DNA of 64,000 nt, taken from assembly GCA_018608405.1 (NCBI GenBank), contig JABAZP010000006.1, positions 117,527 to 181,526 of the forward strand, in the 5' to 3' direction. A program made the position numbers and the translations under genes. This document shows, in pieces, positions 35,116 through 43,206 of the stretch; position 1 is the first letter of the stretch; each line of letters starts with the position of its first letter. The stretch is from Flavobacteriales bacterium (GTDB lineage Bacteria; Bacteroidota; Bacteroidia; Flavobacteriales_E; Vicingaceae). The notes under the pieces were generated by a model. It ran no database searches, was not told the origin of the DNA, and was given only the letters and a program-made list of their open reading frames with translations.

Positions 35116-35182
35116 TGCCTATGCGAACTCTTCCGGTGATTAGAAGAGTGAATAAAATAAAAAACACATAAGTGAAAATAAA

Positions 35183-35219
35183 AAAAGCCTCCTAATTCAA
35201 TTTGAGTTAGGAGGCTTTT
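35183..35219. terminator. Bidirectional terminator
   Basis: AAAAGCCTCCTAA pairs with TTAGGAGGCTTTT; serves the small PLDc_N gene and the convergent GAPDH gene. Confidence 0.9.
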
Positions 35220-35241
35220 CTTGTCTGAATATTTGGGTCTA

Positions 35242-36696
35242 CTAATAGTAAATCAATCTTCTAACCTGAGCAAAATACTTTGCTAAGCGAATAACTTGCT
35301 TTGTATAGCCGAATTCGTTGTCATACCATACATACAATACGACGTTCTTTTTATCAGGAGAGATTAAAGTAGCTGAACTATCATATACTGAACAACAAGA
35401 GTTGCCTATGATATCACTAGAAACCGTTTCGGCATCCGTTCCAAAATAAATTTGGTTCACTAATTCACCTTCTAAGGCAGCTTTTCTTAAAATGCCGTTT
35501 ACTTCTTCTATGTTTGTTTCTTTATCAACGGTTAAATTCATAATGGCCAAAGAACCATTTGGAGTAGGAACTCGCACCGCATTGGCGGTTAGTTTATTCG
35601 CTAACGATGGAATTACTTTTGTCACAGCTTTACCTGCGCCTGTTTCAGTAATAACCATGTTAATGGCAGCTGAACGACCTCTACGAGTTTTCTTGTGCAT
35701 GTTGTCCAACAAGTTTTGATCGTTGGTGTATGCGTGAACCGTTTCAATGTGTCCTTTTTCTATGCCTAAATTATCATTGATTACCTTAAGAATAGGAACG
35801 ATTGCATTGGTCGTGCAAGATGCCGCTGAAAGGATTTTATGAGATTTTAAATCAACGTCTGTTTTATGGTTTACACCATATACAATGTTTGGAATTCCAG
35901 AACCTGGAGCAGTCAAAATTACCTTTGCAACACCTTTTGATTTCAAGTGTCTGCTTAGTGCCCCAACATTATTAAAAACCCCGGTATTGTCTATAATCAA
36001 CGCATCATTAATTCCGTAGGCTGTATAGTCAATTTCATCTGGCTGCTGTCCATCAATCATTTGAACTGTTTGACCGTTAATGGTCATTGTTCTTTTTTCA
36101 GTATTTACTTCAACTGTACCGTTAAACGCGCCGTGAACAGAATCACTTCTCAGTAAAGAGGCTCTTTTTTCTAAGGCTACAGCATTGTCTCCTCTTGTTA
36201 CAATTGCTCTTAACCTCAATTGTTGTCCTTTTCCTGCTTGCTTAATTAATTCTCTTGCTGCAATTCTTCCAATTCTTCCAAAACCATAAAGAATCACATC
36301 TTTTGGTTCGATTGCATCTTTCTTCTCACCAACAATATGGCTTAATTTGTTTTTAACAAAGTCCGCTTTCGAAGAATAGTTTGAACCTTCGTTTTTCCAC
36401 TCGGCTGCTAATTTCCCTATATCAATTTTTGAAGGAGCTAAATCAATGTTTAGCAATTCTTTTGCTAAGTCAGCAGTGTCGTAAATATTAACCTCTTTAT
36501 AGGTAGCGTTTTGAGCATTCTTATGCATTTTAAGCAGCTCTGAGATGCTTCTATCTACTAAGTGGTCTCTGAATAGCACTAATTCAACGGATTGCCCATA
36601 AAGCAATTGACCTAAAGTATTGTTGAGGTCTACGGCTTTTTTTTCGCGATCTACGTAACTGTTCAATTCCGATTCAAATTCTACAGCATTTTTCAT
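35242..36696 (-). CDS. gap: Glyceraldehyde-3-phosphate dehydrogenase, long Bacteroidota form
   Basis: A 484-residue protein, about 150 longer than the usual 335. The first 130-odd residues form a helical extension (FESELNSYVDREKKAVD) with no family I can name. The GAPDH core starts at ILYGFGRIGRIAAREL and has the active Cys in SAASCTTNAIVP and the RRGRSAAINMV phosphate site. Bacteroidota often carry such a form beside a short glycolytic GAPDH; the gene may therefore be the less specialised paralogue. Glycolysis and gluconeogenesis, NAD. Confidence 0.9.
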   Translation of the reverse strand: MKNAVEFESELNSYVDREKKAVDLNNTLGQLLYGQSVELVLFRDHLVDRSISELLKMHKNAQNATYKEVNIYDTADLAKELLNIDLAPSKIDIGKLAAEWKNEGSNYSSKADFVKNKLSHIVGEKKDAIEPKDVILYGFGRIGRIAARELIKQAGKGQQLRLRAIVTRGDNAVALEKRASLLRSDSVHGAFNGTVEVNTEKRTMTINGQTVQMIDGQQPDEIDYTAYGINDALIIDNTGVFNNVGALSRHLKSKGVAKVILTAPGSGIPNIVYGVNHKTDVDLKSHKILSAASCTTNAIVPILKVINDNLGIEKGHIETVHAYTNDQNLLDNMHKKTRRGRSAAINMVITETGAGKAVTKVIPSLANKLTANAVRVPTPNGSLAIMNLTVDKETNIEEVNGILRKAALEGELVNQIYFGTDAETVSSDIIGNSCCSVYDSSATLISPDKKNVVLYVWYDNEFGYTKQVIRLAKYFAQVRRLIYY

Positions 36697-36790
36697 TTCT
36701 GTGATGTGTTTTTACGTGGTTATGAGAGTTTTTTTTGATTTGCAAAATTCGAGAAAATAAAGATTATAAAAAAGTGAATTTATAAACAAA

Positions 36791-36833
36791 AAAACTCCTC
36801 AAATTCCCGTTTAACGGACTTCTGAGGAGTTTT
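36791..36833 (-). terminator. Terminator of htrA
   Basis: On the minus strand AAAACTCCTCA pairs with TGAGGAGTTTT, followed by a T run. The gene upstream on that strand is the HtrA protease. Confidence 0.85.
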
Positions 36834-36850
36834 ACTAAAGGTTAAAAATA

Positions 36851-38317
36851 CTATAAGCCTACACCGTAATATGCTTTTCTTCCATTGGGATAAACACCTT
36901 GTAAAAGAACCCCCTCTTCTTTCTTTTGAGAAAGTATCTCTAACAGCTCTTCAGTATCGGAAATCTCAGATTTATCAACTTTAGTAATGATAAACCCTTC
37001 GCCTATGTTTGCGTTTTTCAATTTTCCTTGGAAAAGAGATTCTATCTGGGCACCACCTTCCAGATCTAATTTTTCTTTCAACTCATTGTCTACTTCTTTA
37101 AATTTTGCACCCAAGCTTTTCAGTAATAGATTATCAGAATTATCAATTATTTCTGTGTTGCCTTCCATGTTTTTTAAGACAACATTTTTCTCTATCAATT
37201 TGCTATCTCGAATAATTGAAACGGACACTTCATCACCCGGTCTAAACTCTCCAATTTTTGCTTGTAACTCTGTAGCAGAATTTACTTCTACTCCTTCTAC
37301 TTCTTTAATTATGTCTCCTTCTTTTATGCCCGCATCTTTAGCAGAACCTTTCTCCACTAGTTTTTCAACATATACACCATTTAAGTCTGCTACGCCAATT
37401 TCTTCCGCAAGTTTTTCGTCTATGTTCTTAATTTGAACACCAATGTAAGCACGTTGAACTGCCCCAAACTCTTTCAGGTCGCTTACCACTTTTCTGACAA
37501 TGTTAGCAGGAATGGCAAAAGAATAACCAGCAAATGACCCTGTATTTGATTTTATCGCTGCATTAATTCCAATTAGTTCGCCTTTCGTATTTACTAAAGC
37601 ACCGCCACTGTTTCCCGGATTCACAGCCGCATCTGTTTGAATGAATGACTCAATCGATGAACTACCGGTAAATGGGTCTCCGCTTAAAATATCTATGTCT
37701 CTACCTTTGGCAGAAACAATTCCGGCTGTAACGGTTGAGGTTAAATTGAATGGATTTCCTACTGCTAACACCCATTCCCCAATCTTGATTTTATCCGAGT
37801 TTCCAATTGAAATGCTATGTAGGCCCGATTCTTCTATTTTAAGCAATGCCAAGTCGGTGGTTGGGTCAGTACCAATTAATTCTGCATCGTAGGTTTTCTT
37901 GTTGTTTAGGGTGATTTTAATTTGATCTGCTTTTTCAATAACGTGATTGTTGGTAACTATATAACCATCGTCAGAAATGATAACTCCCGATCCGGCTCCT
38001 TTAATAGGTTGTCTATACTTTTGATTGTAATTACCATCGCCATAAAAGAATTGTCTAAAGGGATCGAAACCTTGCTGATTGTACTCTACAATACCCTCAG
38101 TTTTAACATGAACGACACCGTTAATTGTTAGTTCTGCAGCAGTAGTGTAGTCTACACTAGCATAAGGTTCAGAAGCCAGCATATTTACCAAGGTAGGTTT
38201 TTCCACCTTATTTTCTGTTGGTTGCTGCACGTATTCAGGTTCTATGCTTTTGTATATTCCTAGGGAAACGGTTCCTCCCAGTAAAGCCATTAAAAAGCCT
38301 CCAAGTAATTTTTTCAC
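36851..38317 (-). CDS. HtrA/DegP serine protease with two PDZ domains
   Basis: A 488-residue periplasmic protease. An N-terminal anchor (LLGGFLMALLGGTVSLGIY) is followed by the trypsin-like domain with His in VTNNHVIEKAD, Asp in TDPTTDLALLKIE and Ser in NPGNSGGALVN. Two PDZ domains follow (about 290-380 and 400-488), the first with GSAKDAGIKEGDIIKEV. Such proteins degrade or refold damaged envelope proteins. Palindromes lie in the 53 bases before the start. Confidence 0.92.
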   Translation of the reverse strand: MKKLLGGFLMALLGGTVSLGIYKSIEPEYVQQPTENKVEKPTLVNMLASEPYASVDYTTAAELTINGVVHVKTEGIVEYNQQGFDPFRQFFYGDGNYNQKYRQPIKGAGSGVIISDDGYIVTNNHVIEKADQIKITLNNKKTYDAELIGTDPTTDLALLKIEESGLHSISIGNSDKIKIGEWVLAVGNPFNLTSTVTAGIVSAKGRDIDILSGDPFTGSSSIESFIQTDAAVNPGNSGGALVNTKGELIGINAAIKSNTGSFAGYSFAIPANIVRKVVSDLKEFGAVQRAYIGVQIKNIDEKLAEEIGVADLNGVYVEKLVEKGSAKDAGIKEGDIIKEVEGVEVNSATELQAKIGEFRPGDEVSVSIIRDSKLIEKNVVLKNMEGNTEIIDNSDNLLLKSLGAKFKEVDNELKEKLDLEGGAQIESLFQGKLKNANIGEGFIITKVDKSEISDTEELLEILSQKKEEGVLLQGVYPNGRKAYYGVGL

Positions 38318-38332
38318 AAGATTAAATTTTTA

Positions 38333-38370
38333 GCGTTTAACTTCGCAGTTGCGAACTTCAATTTAAACGC
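38333..38370. promoter_or_regulatory. Nested palindromes before htrA
   Basis: The outer pair GCGTTTAA/TTAAACGC at 38333 and 38363 encloses the inner TTCGCAGTTGCGAA at 38342-38355. It lies 16-53 bases upstream of the htrA ATG, within its probable leader; either an RNA hairpin or an operator. Confidence 0.5.
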
Positions 38371-38396
38371 CATTTTTAGGTGAATGATCTATTTGT

Positions 38397-38410
38397 CATG
38401 TTAAAACATG
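38397..38410. promoter_or_regulatory. Palindrome before dapF
   Basis: CATGTTAAAACATG is a perfect 14-base palindrome 34 bases upstream of dapF. Candidate operator; no regulator is known for it. Confidence 0.35.
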
Positions 38411-38443
38411 TTAAGCTCGCAGCCACTGTAAATAAAGAGAAGT

Positions 38444-39211
38444 ATGGGATTCGAATTTTATAAATATCAAGGAACAGGAAATGATTTTATCATGATTGAT
38501 GGCAGAAATAATGCTGTCAAGTTTTCAGCCAATGAAATTTTGTCATTGTGTGATCGTCGTTTTGGGATTGGTGCTGACGGATTGATTATTCTAAAAGAAG
38601 AAAAAGGAGTTGATTTTTTGATGGATTACTACAATGCAGATGGTACCCAAAGTTTTTGTGGAAATGGCAGCCGATGCGCACAGGCATTTGCACTAAAATT
38701 GGGTATGATTGAAAAAGCTTCCCGCTTTAAAGCCATTGATGGTATTCATGAAGGAAAAATTGAGGGAAGTTCGTTTGCCACTAAAATGGGAAATGTGGAT
38801 AGGGTTGATAGAGTTGGTTCTGATTATTTCATACATACAGGCTCACCGCACTACATTAAATATGTCAAAAATGTGGATGAAGTAGATTTAGAAAATGAAG
38901 GAAGGGCAGTTAGAAATTCAGAGTCTTTTATAAAAGAAGGCACCAACGTAAACTTTGTAAGTGTAGGAGAGGATCATTTGAAAGTAAGAACGTACGAAAG
39001 GGGAGTGGAAGGCGAAACGTTATCTTGTGGAACAGGAGTTACAGCCGTTGCGATTAGTTTTTTACATCAAATGAATTCAAAGCAGTCCGCAGTAAATATA
39101 GTCACCAAAGGCGGAAATCTAAGGGTAGAATTAACTAGGAGAGACACAAATCTGTTTGAAGATATTTGGTTGGTAGGTCCTGCCAAACACGTCTTTTCAG
39201 GTGAGATTTGA
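38444..39211 (+). CDS. dapF: Diaminopimelate epimerase
   Basis: A 255-residue DapF. Start ATG 38444 (MGFEFYKYQGTGNDFIMID). The two catalytic cysteines are in SFCGNGSRCAQ and LSCGTGVTAVA. It converts LL- to meso-diaminopimelate for lysine and peptidoglycan. Divergent from htrA across a 126-base gap with palindromes. Confidence 0.95.
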   Translation: MGFEFYKYQGTGNDFIMIDGRNNAVKFSANEILSLCDRRFGIGADGLIILKEEKGVDFLMDYYNADGTQSFCGNGSRCAQAFALKLGMIEKASRFKAIDGIHEGKIEGSSFATKMGNVDRVDRVGSDYFIHTGSPHYIKYVKNVDEVDLENEGRAVRNSESFIKEGTNVNFVSVGEDHLKVRTYERGVEGETLSCGTGVTAVAISFLHQMNSKQSAVNIVTKGGNLRVELTRRDTNLFEDIWLVGPAKHVFSGEI

Positions 39212-39229
39212 GAAAGCTTTTTAACTAGA

Positions 39230-39261
39230 ACGAGCCGAACTTAACACTAAGCTTGGCTCGT
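39230..39261. terminator. Hairpin after dapF
   Basis: ACGAGCC/GGCTCGT with an inner CTTA/TAAG stem and symmetric internal loop. No T run, so it is a weak terminator candidate. Confidence 0.45.
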
Positions 39262-39336
39262 CAATAATACGCTTATTCGATCTTATCTTTTTAGAATTAA
39301 TTTACGAGTTACTTTTTCATTTACCTACACTGTGAG

Positions 39337-39393
39337 CCAAAACCAGTTTTGCAGATTAAATTACCAAAAAAAAATCGTCAAAACTGGTTTTGG
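39337..39393. repeat. Inverted repeat CCAAAACCAGTTTTG
   Basis: CCAAAACCAGTTTTG at 39337-39351 and its exact complement at 39379-39393, spaced 27 bases (with an A9 run between). Flanking bases TACA...GTGA pair imperfectly and extend the stem. Lies at the left end of the cassette island. Confidence 0.7.
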
Positions 39394-39427
39394 CGGTGAG
39401 AGATGTAGAAACGTTTATTAACCACCG

Positions 39428-39460
39428 AAACCCGCATTATTTATAGCCATTGTTATATGC
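39428..39460 (-). repeat. Cassette end motif B, overlapping the DUF3050 stop
   Basis: Reading on the minus strand: GCATATAACAATGGCTAT, then AAATAATGCGGGTTT. It contains the last codons (PAYNNGYK) and the stop of the DUF3050 gene. It matches the motif at 40359-40385 (AACAATGRCTATA..TAAT) and, inverted, the one at 40255-40290. Confidence 0.6.
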
Positions 39461-40258
39461 TGGTTTTCCTTTTTTTATTAATTCGTTAATAGCATCCCAA
39501 AGTAAAATCCTTTTTTCTAAAGATTGTTTAGCAACTTTTAAAGTTTCACTCCATTTCGTTTCATTTTCACCACATAGTTCTTCAATCATTTTTAGGGAAA
39601 GAGGTCCGTGTTCGTCTCCATCAAGTTCAATATGTCTTTCAAGATAATAAGTCAGCTTATTGTAATGTTTGTTTTCTGAGTCGGCATTTTTTAAAATTTC
39701 AATAAACATATCAGGGATTACATCTTCTCTCCCAAAAGTGAATGCAGAAGCAATTAAATGAGGTTTTTCTGTCTCAATAATAGAAAATGAAAATTTCACA
39801 AAACCAGCAACTTTTTCATTTATTTCGCATTCATTTAATGCAAAATAGACGCTTTGTCCTGATTTTATGTTATCAATGAATTTATCAACATGGTTTGTTT
39901 TTGCACCTATCTGTATCATTGCGTCTAAATACATTTCAAAATGACTTTTGGGTTCTCCTAATTCGTTAATATCACTTTCTTCTCCATGTACAATTTCATT
40001 TATGAATCTTGATAATATTGCGTTTTTTGAAGGAATCCAAGGAACTTGAACGTTTGTTAATTCAATTTGTAGAGCTTTTAAAAGCGACATAAAATCCCAA
40101 ACAGCATATACATGATTCTCCATAAAAGTTTGTATGTCTGAGACAGACTTTAAATTCTCATAAAGTTCGTGTTTTTGCAATTTTTCTCTTAATGGAGAAA
40201 TTTCGTTTTCAATCTTTTGAATTTGTGTCATTATTATGGGTGTGTTTTTAGCTTGCAT
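39437..40258 (-). CDS. DUF3050 domain protein, cassette-like gene
   Basis: A 273-residue soluble, mostly helical protein. [19 protein letters not shown] and [18 protein letters not shown] give the His/Asp/Glu pattern of DUF3050, placed in the haem-oxygenase-like fold and possibly a diiron site; substrate unknown. Both the ATG (inside ATATGC) and the stop lie inside flanking repeats that are inverted copies of one another, so the gene and repeat ends move as one. Minus strand, between core genes dapF and mqnE, which suggests recent arrival. Confidence 0.7.
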   Translation of the reverse strand: MQAKNTPIIMTQIQKIENEISPLREKLQKHELYENLKSVSDIQTFMENHVYAVWDFMSLLKALQIELTNVQVPWIPSKNAILSRFINEIVHGEESDINELGEPKSHFEMYLDAMIQIGAKTNHVDKFIDNIKSGQSVYFALNECEINEKVAGFVKFSFSIIETEKPHLIASAFTFGREDVIPDMFIEILKNADSENKHYNKLTYYLERHIELDGDEHGPLSLKMIEELCGENETKWSETLKVAKQSLEKRILLWDAINELIKKGKPAYNNGYK

Positions 40259-40385
40259 ATAACGGCCCGGCTATGCGTAGTGCGGGATTTCAAGGCACTT
40301 CACTTTTCGTTTAGCAGTTAGTTTATTTAATGTAATTACTTTCATATCAGCACTTTATCACGAATTACGTATAGTCATTGTTGTG
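40255..40385 (-). repeat. attC-like imperfect inverted repeat between two cassettes
   Basis: Arm A, plus strand 40255-40290: GCATATAACGGCCCGGCTAT then GCGTAGTGCGGG. Arm C, 40359-40385: CACGAATTACGTATAG then TCATTGTTGTG, about 12 of 16 bases complementary to A over CTATGCGTAGTGCGGG. The 131-base element starts with AAC and ends with GTT core triplets on the minus strand, like an integron attC, but it does not fit RYYYAAC/GTTRRRY exactly. It sits between the DUF2075 remnant and the DUF3050 gene. Confidence 0.45.
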
Positions 40386-40397
40386 TTTTCGTACTTT

Positions 40398-40607
40398 TTA
40401 CTCAATATCTTTTATTCCAATTTCTTTCAAATATTCGAAAGTCTGGTCGTAAAATTTCTTTGGTCGAGTTTGATCAATTTCACTGCTTTTAGGAATGTAT
40501 AATACCATACCTTGTCTAGCTCGGGTAAGGAGAACTTGATAAGTGTTTTTCAAATATTCTTTATCTAACTCTTTGTTTATGTTTTGCCATTTAGTTCCCT
40601 TGAGGCT
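40398..40607 (-). pseudogene. C-terminal remnant of a DUF2075 helicase
   Basis: An open stretch of 69 codons to a stop at 40398. It reads KGTKWQNINKE, then LKNTYQVLLTRARQGMVLYIP, the conserved C-terminal block of DUF2075 (Schlafen-like or superfamily 1) helicases, then YDQTFEYLKEIGIKDIE. An in-frame TAG precedes it (40608-40610) and no start is found, so only the end of the gene survives. These helicases are frequent in defence and mobile islands. It ends next to the attC-like arm. Confidence 0.65.
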
Positions 40608-40674
40608 CTAGTACTTCCAAGACTTACTATTCATATAAAAATTGCCTCCCCATTATCAAAAAAAAGGAGTGGGA

Positions 40675-41841
40675 TTAAGCTTCTGCCTCTACCTTAGCGG
40701 GTTTAAAAACTATCTCTGAGTAGTCTTTAATCACATTGTAAACGCTATCTCGCTCTACCGGCTTACGATTCACTTGCTTCACCAAGTTCACCAATTCCTC
40801 TGTGGTCATGTTCGGCGACTGTTCTTCAGCACCTGCCATAGAATAAATTTTGGTCGAATCATCAATCGTTCCATCAATATCGTTCACACCATAATTTAAC
40901 GTTAGCTGAGCAGTTTGGCGTCCAATCATTGGCCAATAGGCTTTCAAATGTGGAAAGTTGTCCATAAAAATTCGAGCAACAGCATAGGTTCTCAAATCTT
41001 CCAAAACGGAGACCTCGCCTATGTGCGACATTTGATTGTTCCCATTTCTATACTTTAATGGAATAAAGGTATTGAATCCACCAGTTTTGTCTTGCAGCGT
41101 TCTCAATCGGTTCATGTGGTCAACACGATCTGCATAGCTTTCAATGTGGCCATACAACATAGTCGCATTCGAAGGCATGCCAACTTCATGCGCCGTTTCA
41201 TGAATTTCTAGCCATTGGTCTGAATTACACTTGTCCTTACAAATTTCCTCACGAACAGCTTCAGCAAATATTTCAGCTCCTCCACCCGGTAACGAATCTT
41301 GACCATGATCTTTCAGCAACTGCAGCCCTTCTCGGTAAGAAACTTTTGCTTTTCTACACATGTACTCCAACTCTACTGCAGTAAAGGCTTTTACGTGCAA
41401 GCTTGGGCGAATTTTTTTAATGTTTTTAATTAAATCTGCAAAGTGTTGTAAGCCCATTTTTGGGTGAACACCACCAACAATGTGAACTTCCGTAACTTCT
41501 TGGTTTTCGTAGGATCGAATTTTATCATAAATCTGCTCCTCGTCCATTTCCCAGGCATCGTCATCTCCTTTTTTGCGTAATAATTTAGAATAGGCGCAAA
41601 ACTTACAATCAAACACACAAATGTTTGTCGGTTCTATGTGGAAATTCTTGTTGAAATAGGTAGTTGAACCGTGCTTTCTCTCGCGGATATGGTTGGCTAA
41701 ACTGCCCAAGTAGTTCAAGTCGGCCTTTTCAAAAAGCAAAACTCCTTCCTCTTCCGTGATTCTTTCTTCGTTGTAAACTTTCTTTGCAATTTGCTTAAAC
41801 TCTTCAGCTATATTGCTATGTAATATATTTTCTACGGTCAT
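40675..41841 (-). CDS. mqnE: Aminofutalosine synthase MqnE
   Basis: A 388-residue radical-SAM enzyme. The cluster motif CX3CX2C is in CVFDCKFCAYSKLL. GGVHPKMGLQHF and HVKAFTAVELEYM are MqnE family motifs; SLPGGGAEIFAEAVREEIC lies downstream. It joins SAM to the product of MqnA (3-[(1-carboxyvinyl)oxy]benzoate), giving 6-amino-6-deoxyfutalosine in menaquinone synthesis. Other futalosine genes are elsewhere. The CofH-like family is similar, but the motifs and length favour MqnE. Confidence 0.92.
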   Translation of the reverse strand: MTVENILHSNIAEEFKQIAKKVYNEERITEEEGVLLFEKADLNYLGSLANHIRERKHGSTTYFNKNFHIEPTNICVFDCKFCAYSKLLRKKGDDDAWEMDEEQIYDKIRSYENQEVTEVHIVGGVHPKMGLQHFADLIKNIKKIRPSLHVKAFTAVELEYMCRKAKVSYREGLQLLKDHGQDSLPGGGAEIFAEAVREEICKDKCNSDQWLEIHETAHEVGMPSNATMLYGHIESYADRVDHMNRLRTLQDKTGGFNTFIPLKYRNGNNQMSHIGEVSVLEDLRTYAVARIFMDNFPHLKAYWPMIGRQTAQLTLNYGVNDIDGTIDDSTKIYSMAGAEEQSPNMTTEELVNLVKQVNRKPVERDSVYNVIKDYSEIVFKPAKVEAEA

Positions 41842-41876
41842 AGTGTGCTCAAATAATTCTTCAAAATTAACCGCTT

Positions 41877-43076
41877 TTAGTGTTTTATAAGCTTTTTTGT
41901 TGAACTGAATTCACCATTTCTTACGTTCACAAAATAAACACCTGCTGGGGCGGTATCAATGTTAATGATTAAACCGTTAATGCCTCTTTTTGTTTCGCAT
42001 TTTACCAATTTACCGGCAAGGTTAATTACCTCAATTTCTACTTTGTCAAGAAGGGTGTTTTTGGGCAGTTCAACGTTAAAAATTTCCACACTGGGGTTGG
42101 GGTAAATTAAAACCTTTGGCTCAAGTGGTGTTTCGCTAAGCGATGTAATTTCAAACAATGCCCCAAACTGCAACGAATCTCGTTGTGTGTAAAGTGCAGT
42201 GCGCATTCTTGTTTTTTGACCAAGGGTAAAATTCCCCATGCACACATCGTCTACATATTGTAAAAAGTTGCTCATTTGGTCTGTTGAATTACAACTAAAT
42301 CGAGGGCCACAGCTGTATTCCGGACCGTTTTGATTGGGCGTATCGCTCACTAAATCATCGGTACTGCAACTGGGGTTTAAATCACTTCCCCAAGGGTGTA
42401 ACAAATCAAAAAAGTGTCCTATTTCATGGGTGGTTGTTCTACCTAAATTCCATGGCGATTGAGCAGTTCCAGTTGTTCCAAAATAGGTGCTTCCAATCAC
42501 CACGCCGTCCTCTTGTGCTGAAACGCCCGGCGCATTAGGAGGATAAGCAAAACCCAATATGCTGGGCCCAATATCACACACCCAAATGTTTAAATATCGA
42601 TCTCTATTCCAGGCAGGCACTAAATTATAGTATTGATTGCTTAACCCAATGTTGTCAGTTGCAGTTTGCGTTCTTGTAATTCCGTTCGACAGATTGCCAT
42701 TGGGATCTTTTGTAGCTAAAATAAATTCAAACTTCACATCTGCTTTGCTCCAACCAATCGCATTTGTCGTGTCAGGATTCAATTTTCTAAAATCTTTATT
42801 TAAAACGGCGAGTTGCGAATTAATTTGTGAAGTAGAAATATTCTCTGAGTTTAATCGGTAAATAACATGAACAACCACCGGAATACGAATAACTGTATCA
42901 GCTTTACTTTTGGGGAAGTTTTTGTAACTTAAGTTTTTATTTGTAAGGTAGTTAGTGTAGTTTGGGTGTTGCGAAATTCGTTCTTGAATTACATCAAATC
43001 CGCAAGTTCTTTCAGCCTGCGCAGCGGTCGAAAAAAAGCTAAGAATTACAATACCAAGCAACAATAACTGTTTCAT
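41877..43076 (-). CDS. PAPP-A/M43 zinc metalloprotease with T9SS sorting domain
   Basis: A 399-residue secreted protease. Signal peptide MKQLLLLGIVILSFFSTAAQA; metzincin zinc site HEIGHFFDLLH near residue 216; SDTPNQNGPEYSC and NFLQYVDDVCMGNFT Met-turn region; C-terminal about 80 residues (VLIYPNPSVEIFNVELP to SSTKKLIKH) are a type IX secretion domain. Similar to ulilysin-type pappalysins. It would be exported to the cell surface. Confidence 0.9.
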   Translation of the reverse strand: MKQLLLLGIVILSFFSTAAQAERTCGFDVIQERISQHPNYTNYLTNKNLSYKNFPKSKADTVIRIPVVVHVIYRLNSENISTSQINSQLAVLNKDFRKLNPDTTNAIGWSKADVKFEFILATKDPNGNLSNGITRTQTATDNIGLSNQYYNLVPAWNRDRYLNIWVCDIGPSILGFAYPPNAPGVSAQEDGVVIGSTYFGTTGTAQSPWNLGRTTTHEIGHFFDLLHPWGSDLNPSCSTDDLVSDTPNQNGPEYSCGPRFSCNSTDQMSNFLQYVDDVCMGNFTLGQKTRMRTALYTQRDSLQFGALFEITSLSETPLEPKVLIYPNPSVEIFNVELPKNTLLDKVEIEVINLAGKLVKCETKRGINGLIINIDTAPAGVYFVNVRNGEFSSTKKLIKH

Positions 43077-43206
43077 TTTTCAAATATCATCATTATCAGG
43101 CAACTATTTCATTTGTTCAAGCGTTTAATAGGTGTAAGACTTTTTTGTGGTAGATATCTTAAATTTATTCCCAAAGAAGAGGAGCTGTAGTTAATGGTTC
43201 CTCTTT

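Noticed and set aside
40255-40385. Canonical integron attC
   Set aside because: Core triplets AAC and GTT fit, but RYYYAAC/GTTRRRY does not, so only 'attC-like' is claimed.
43170-43205. Terminator hairpin AAGAGGA/TCCTCTT
   Set aside because: The T run is on the plus side where no gene precedes it; function unclear.
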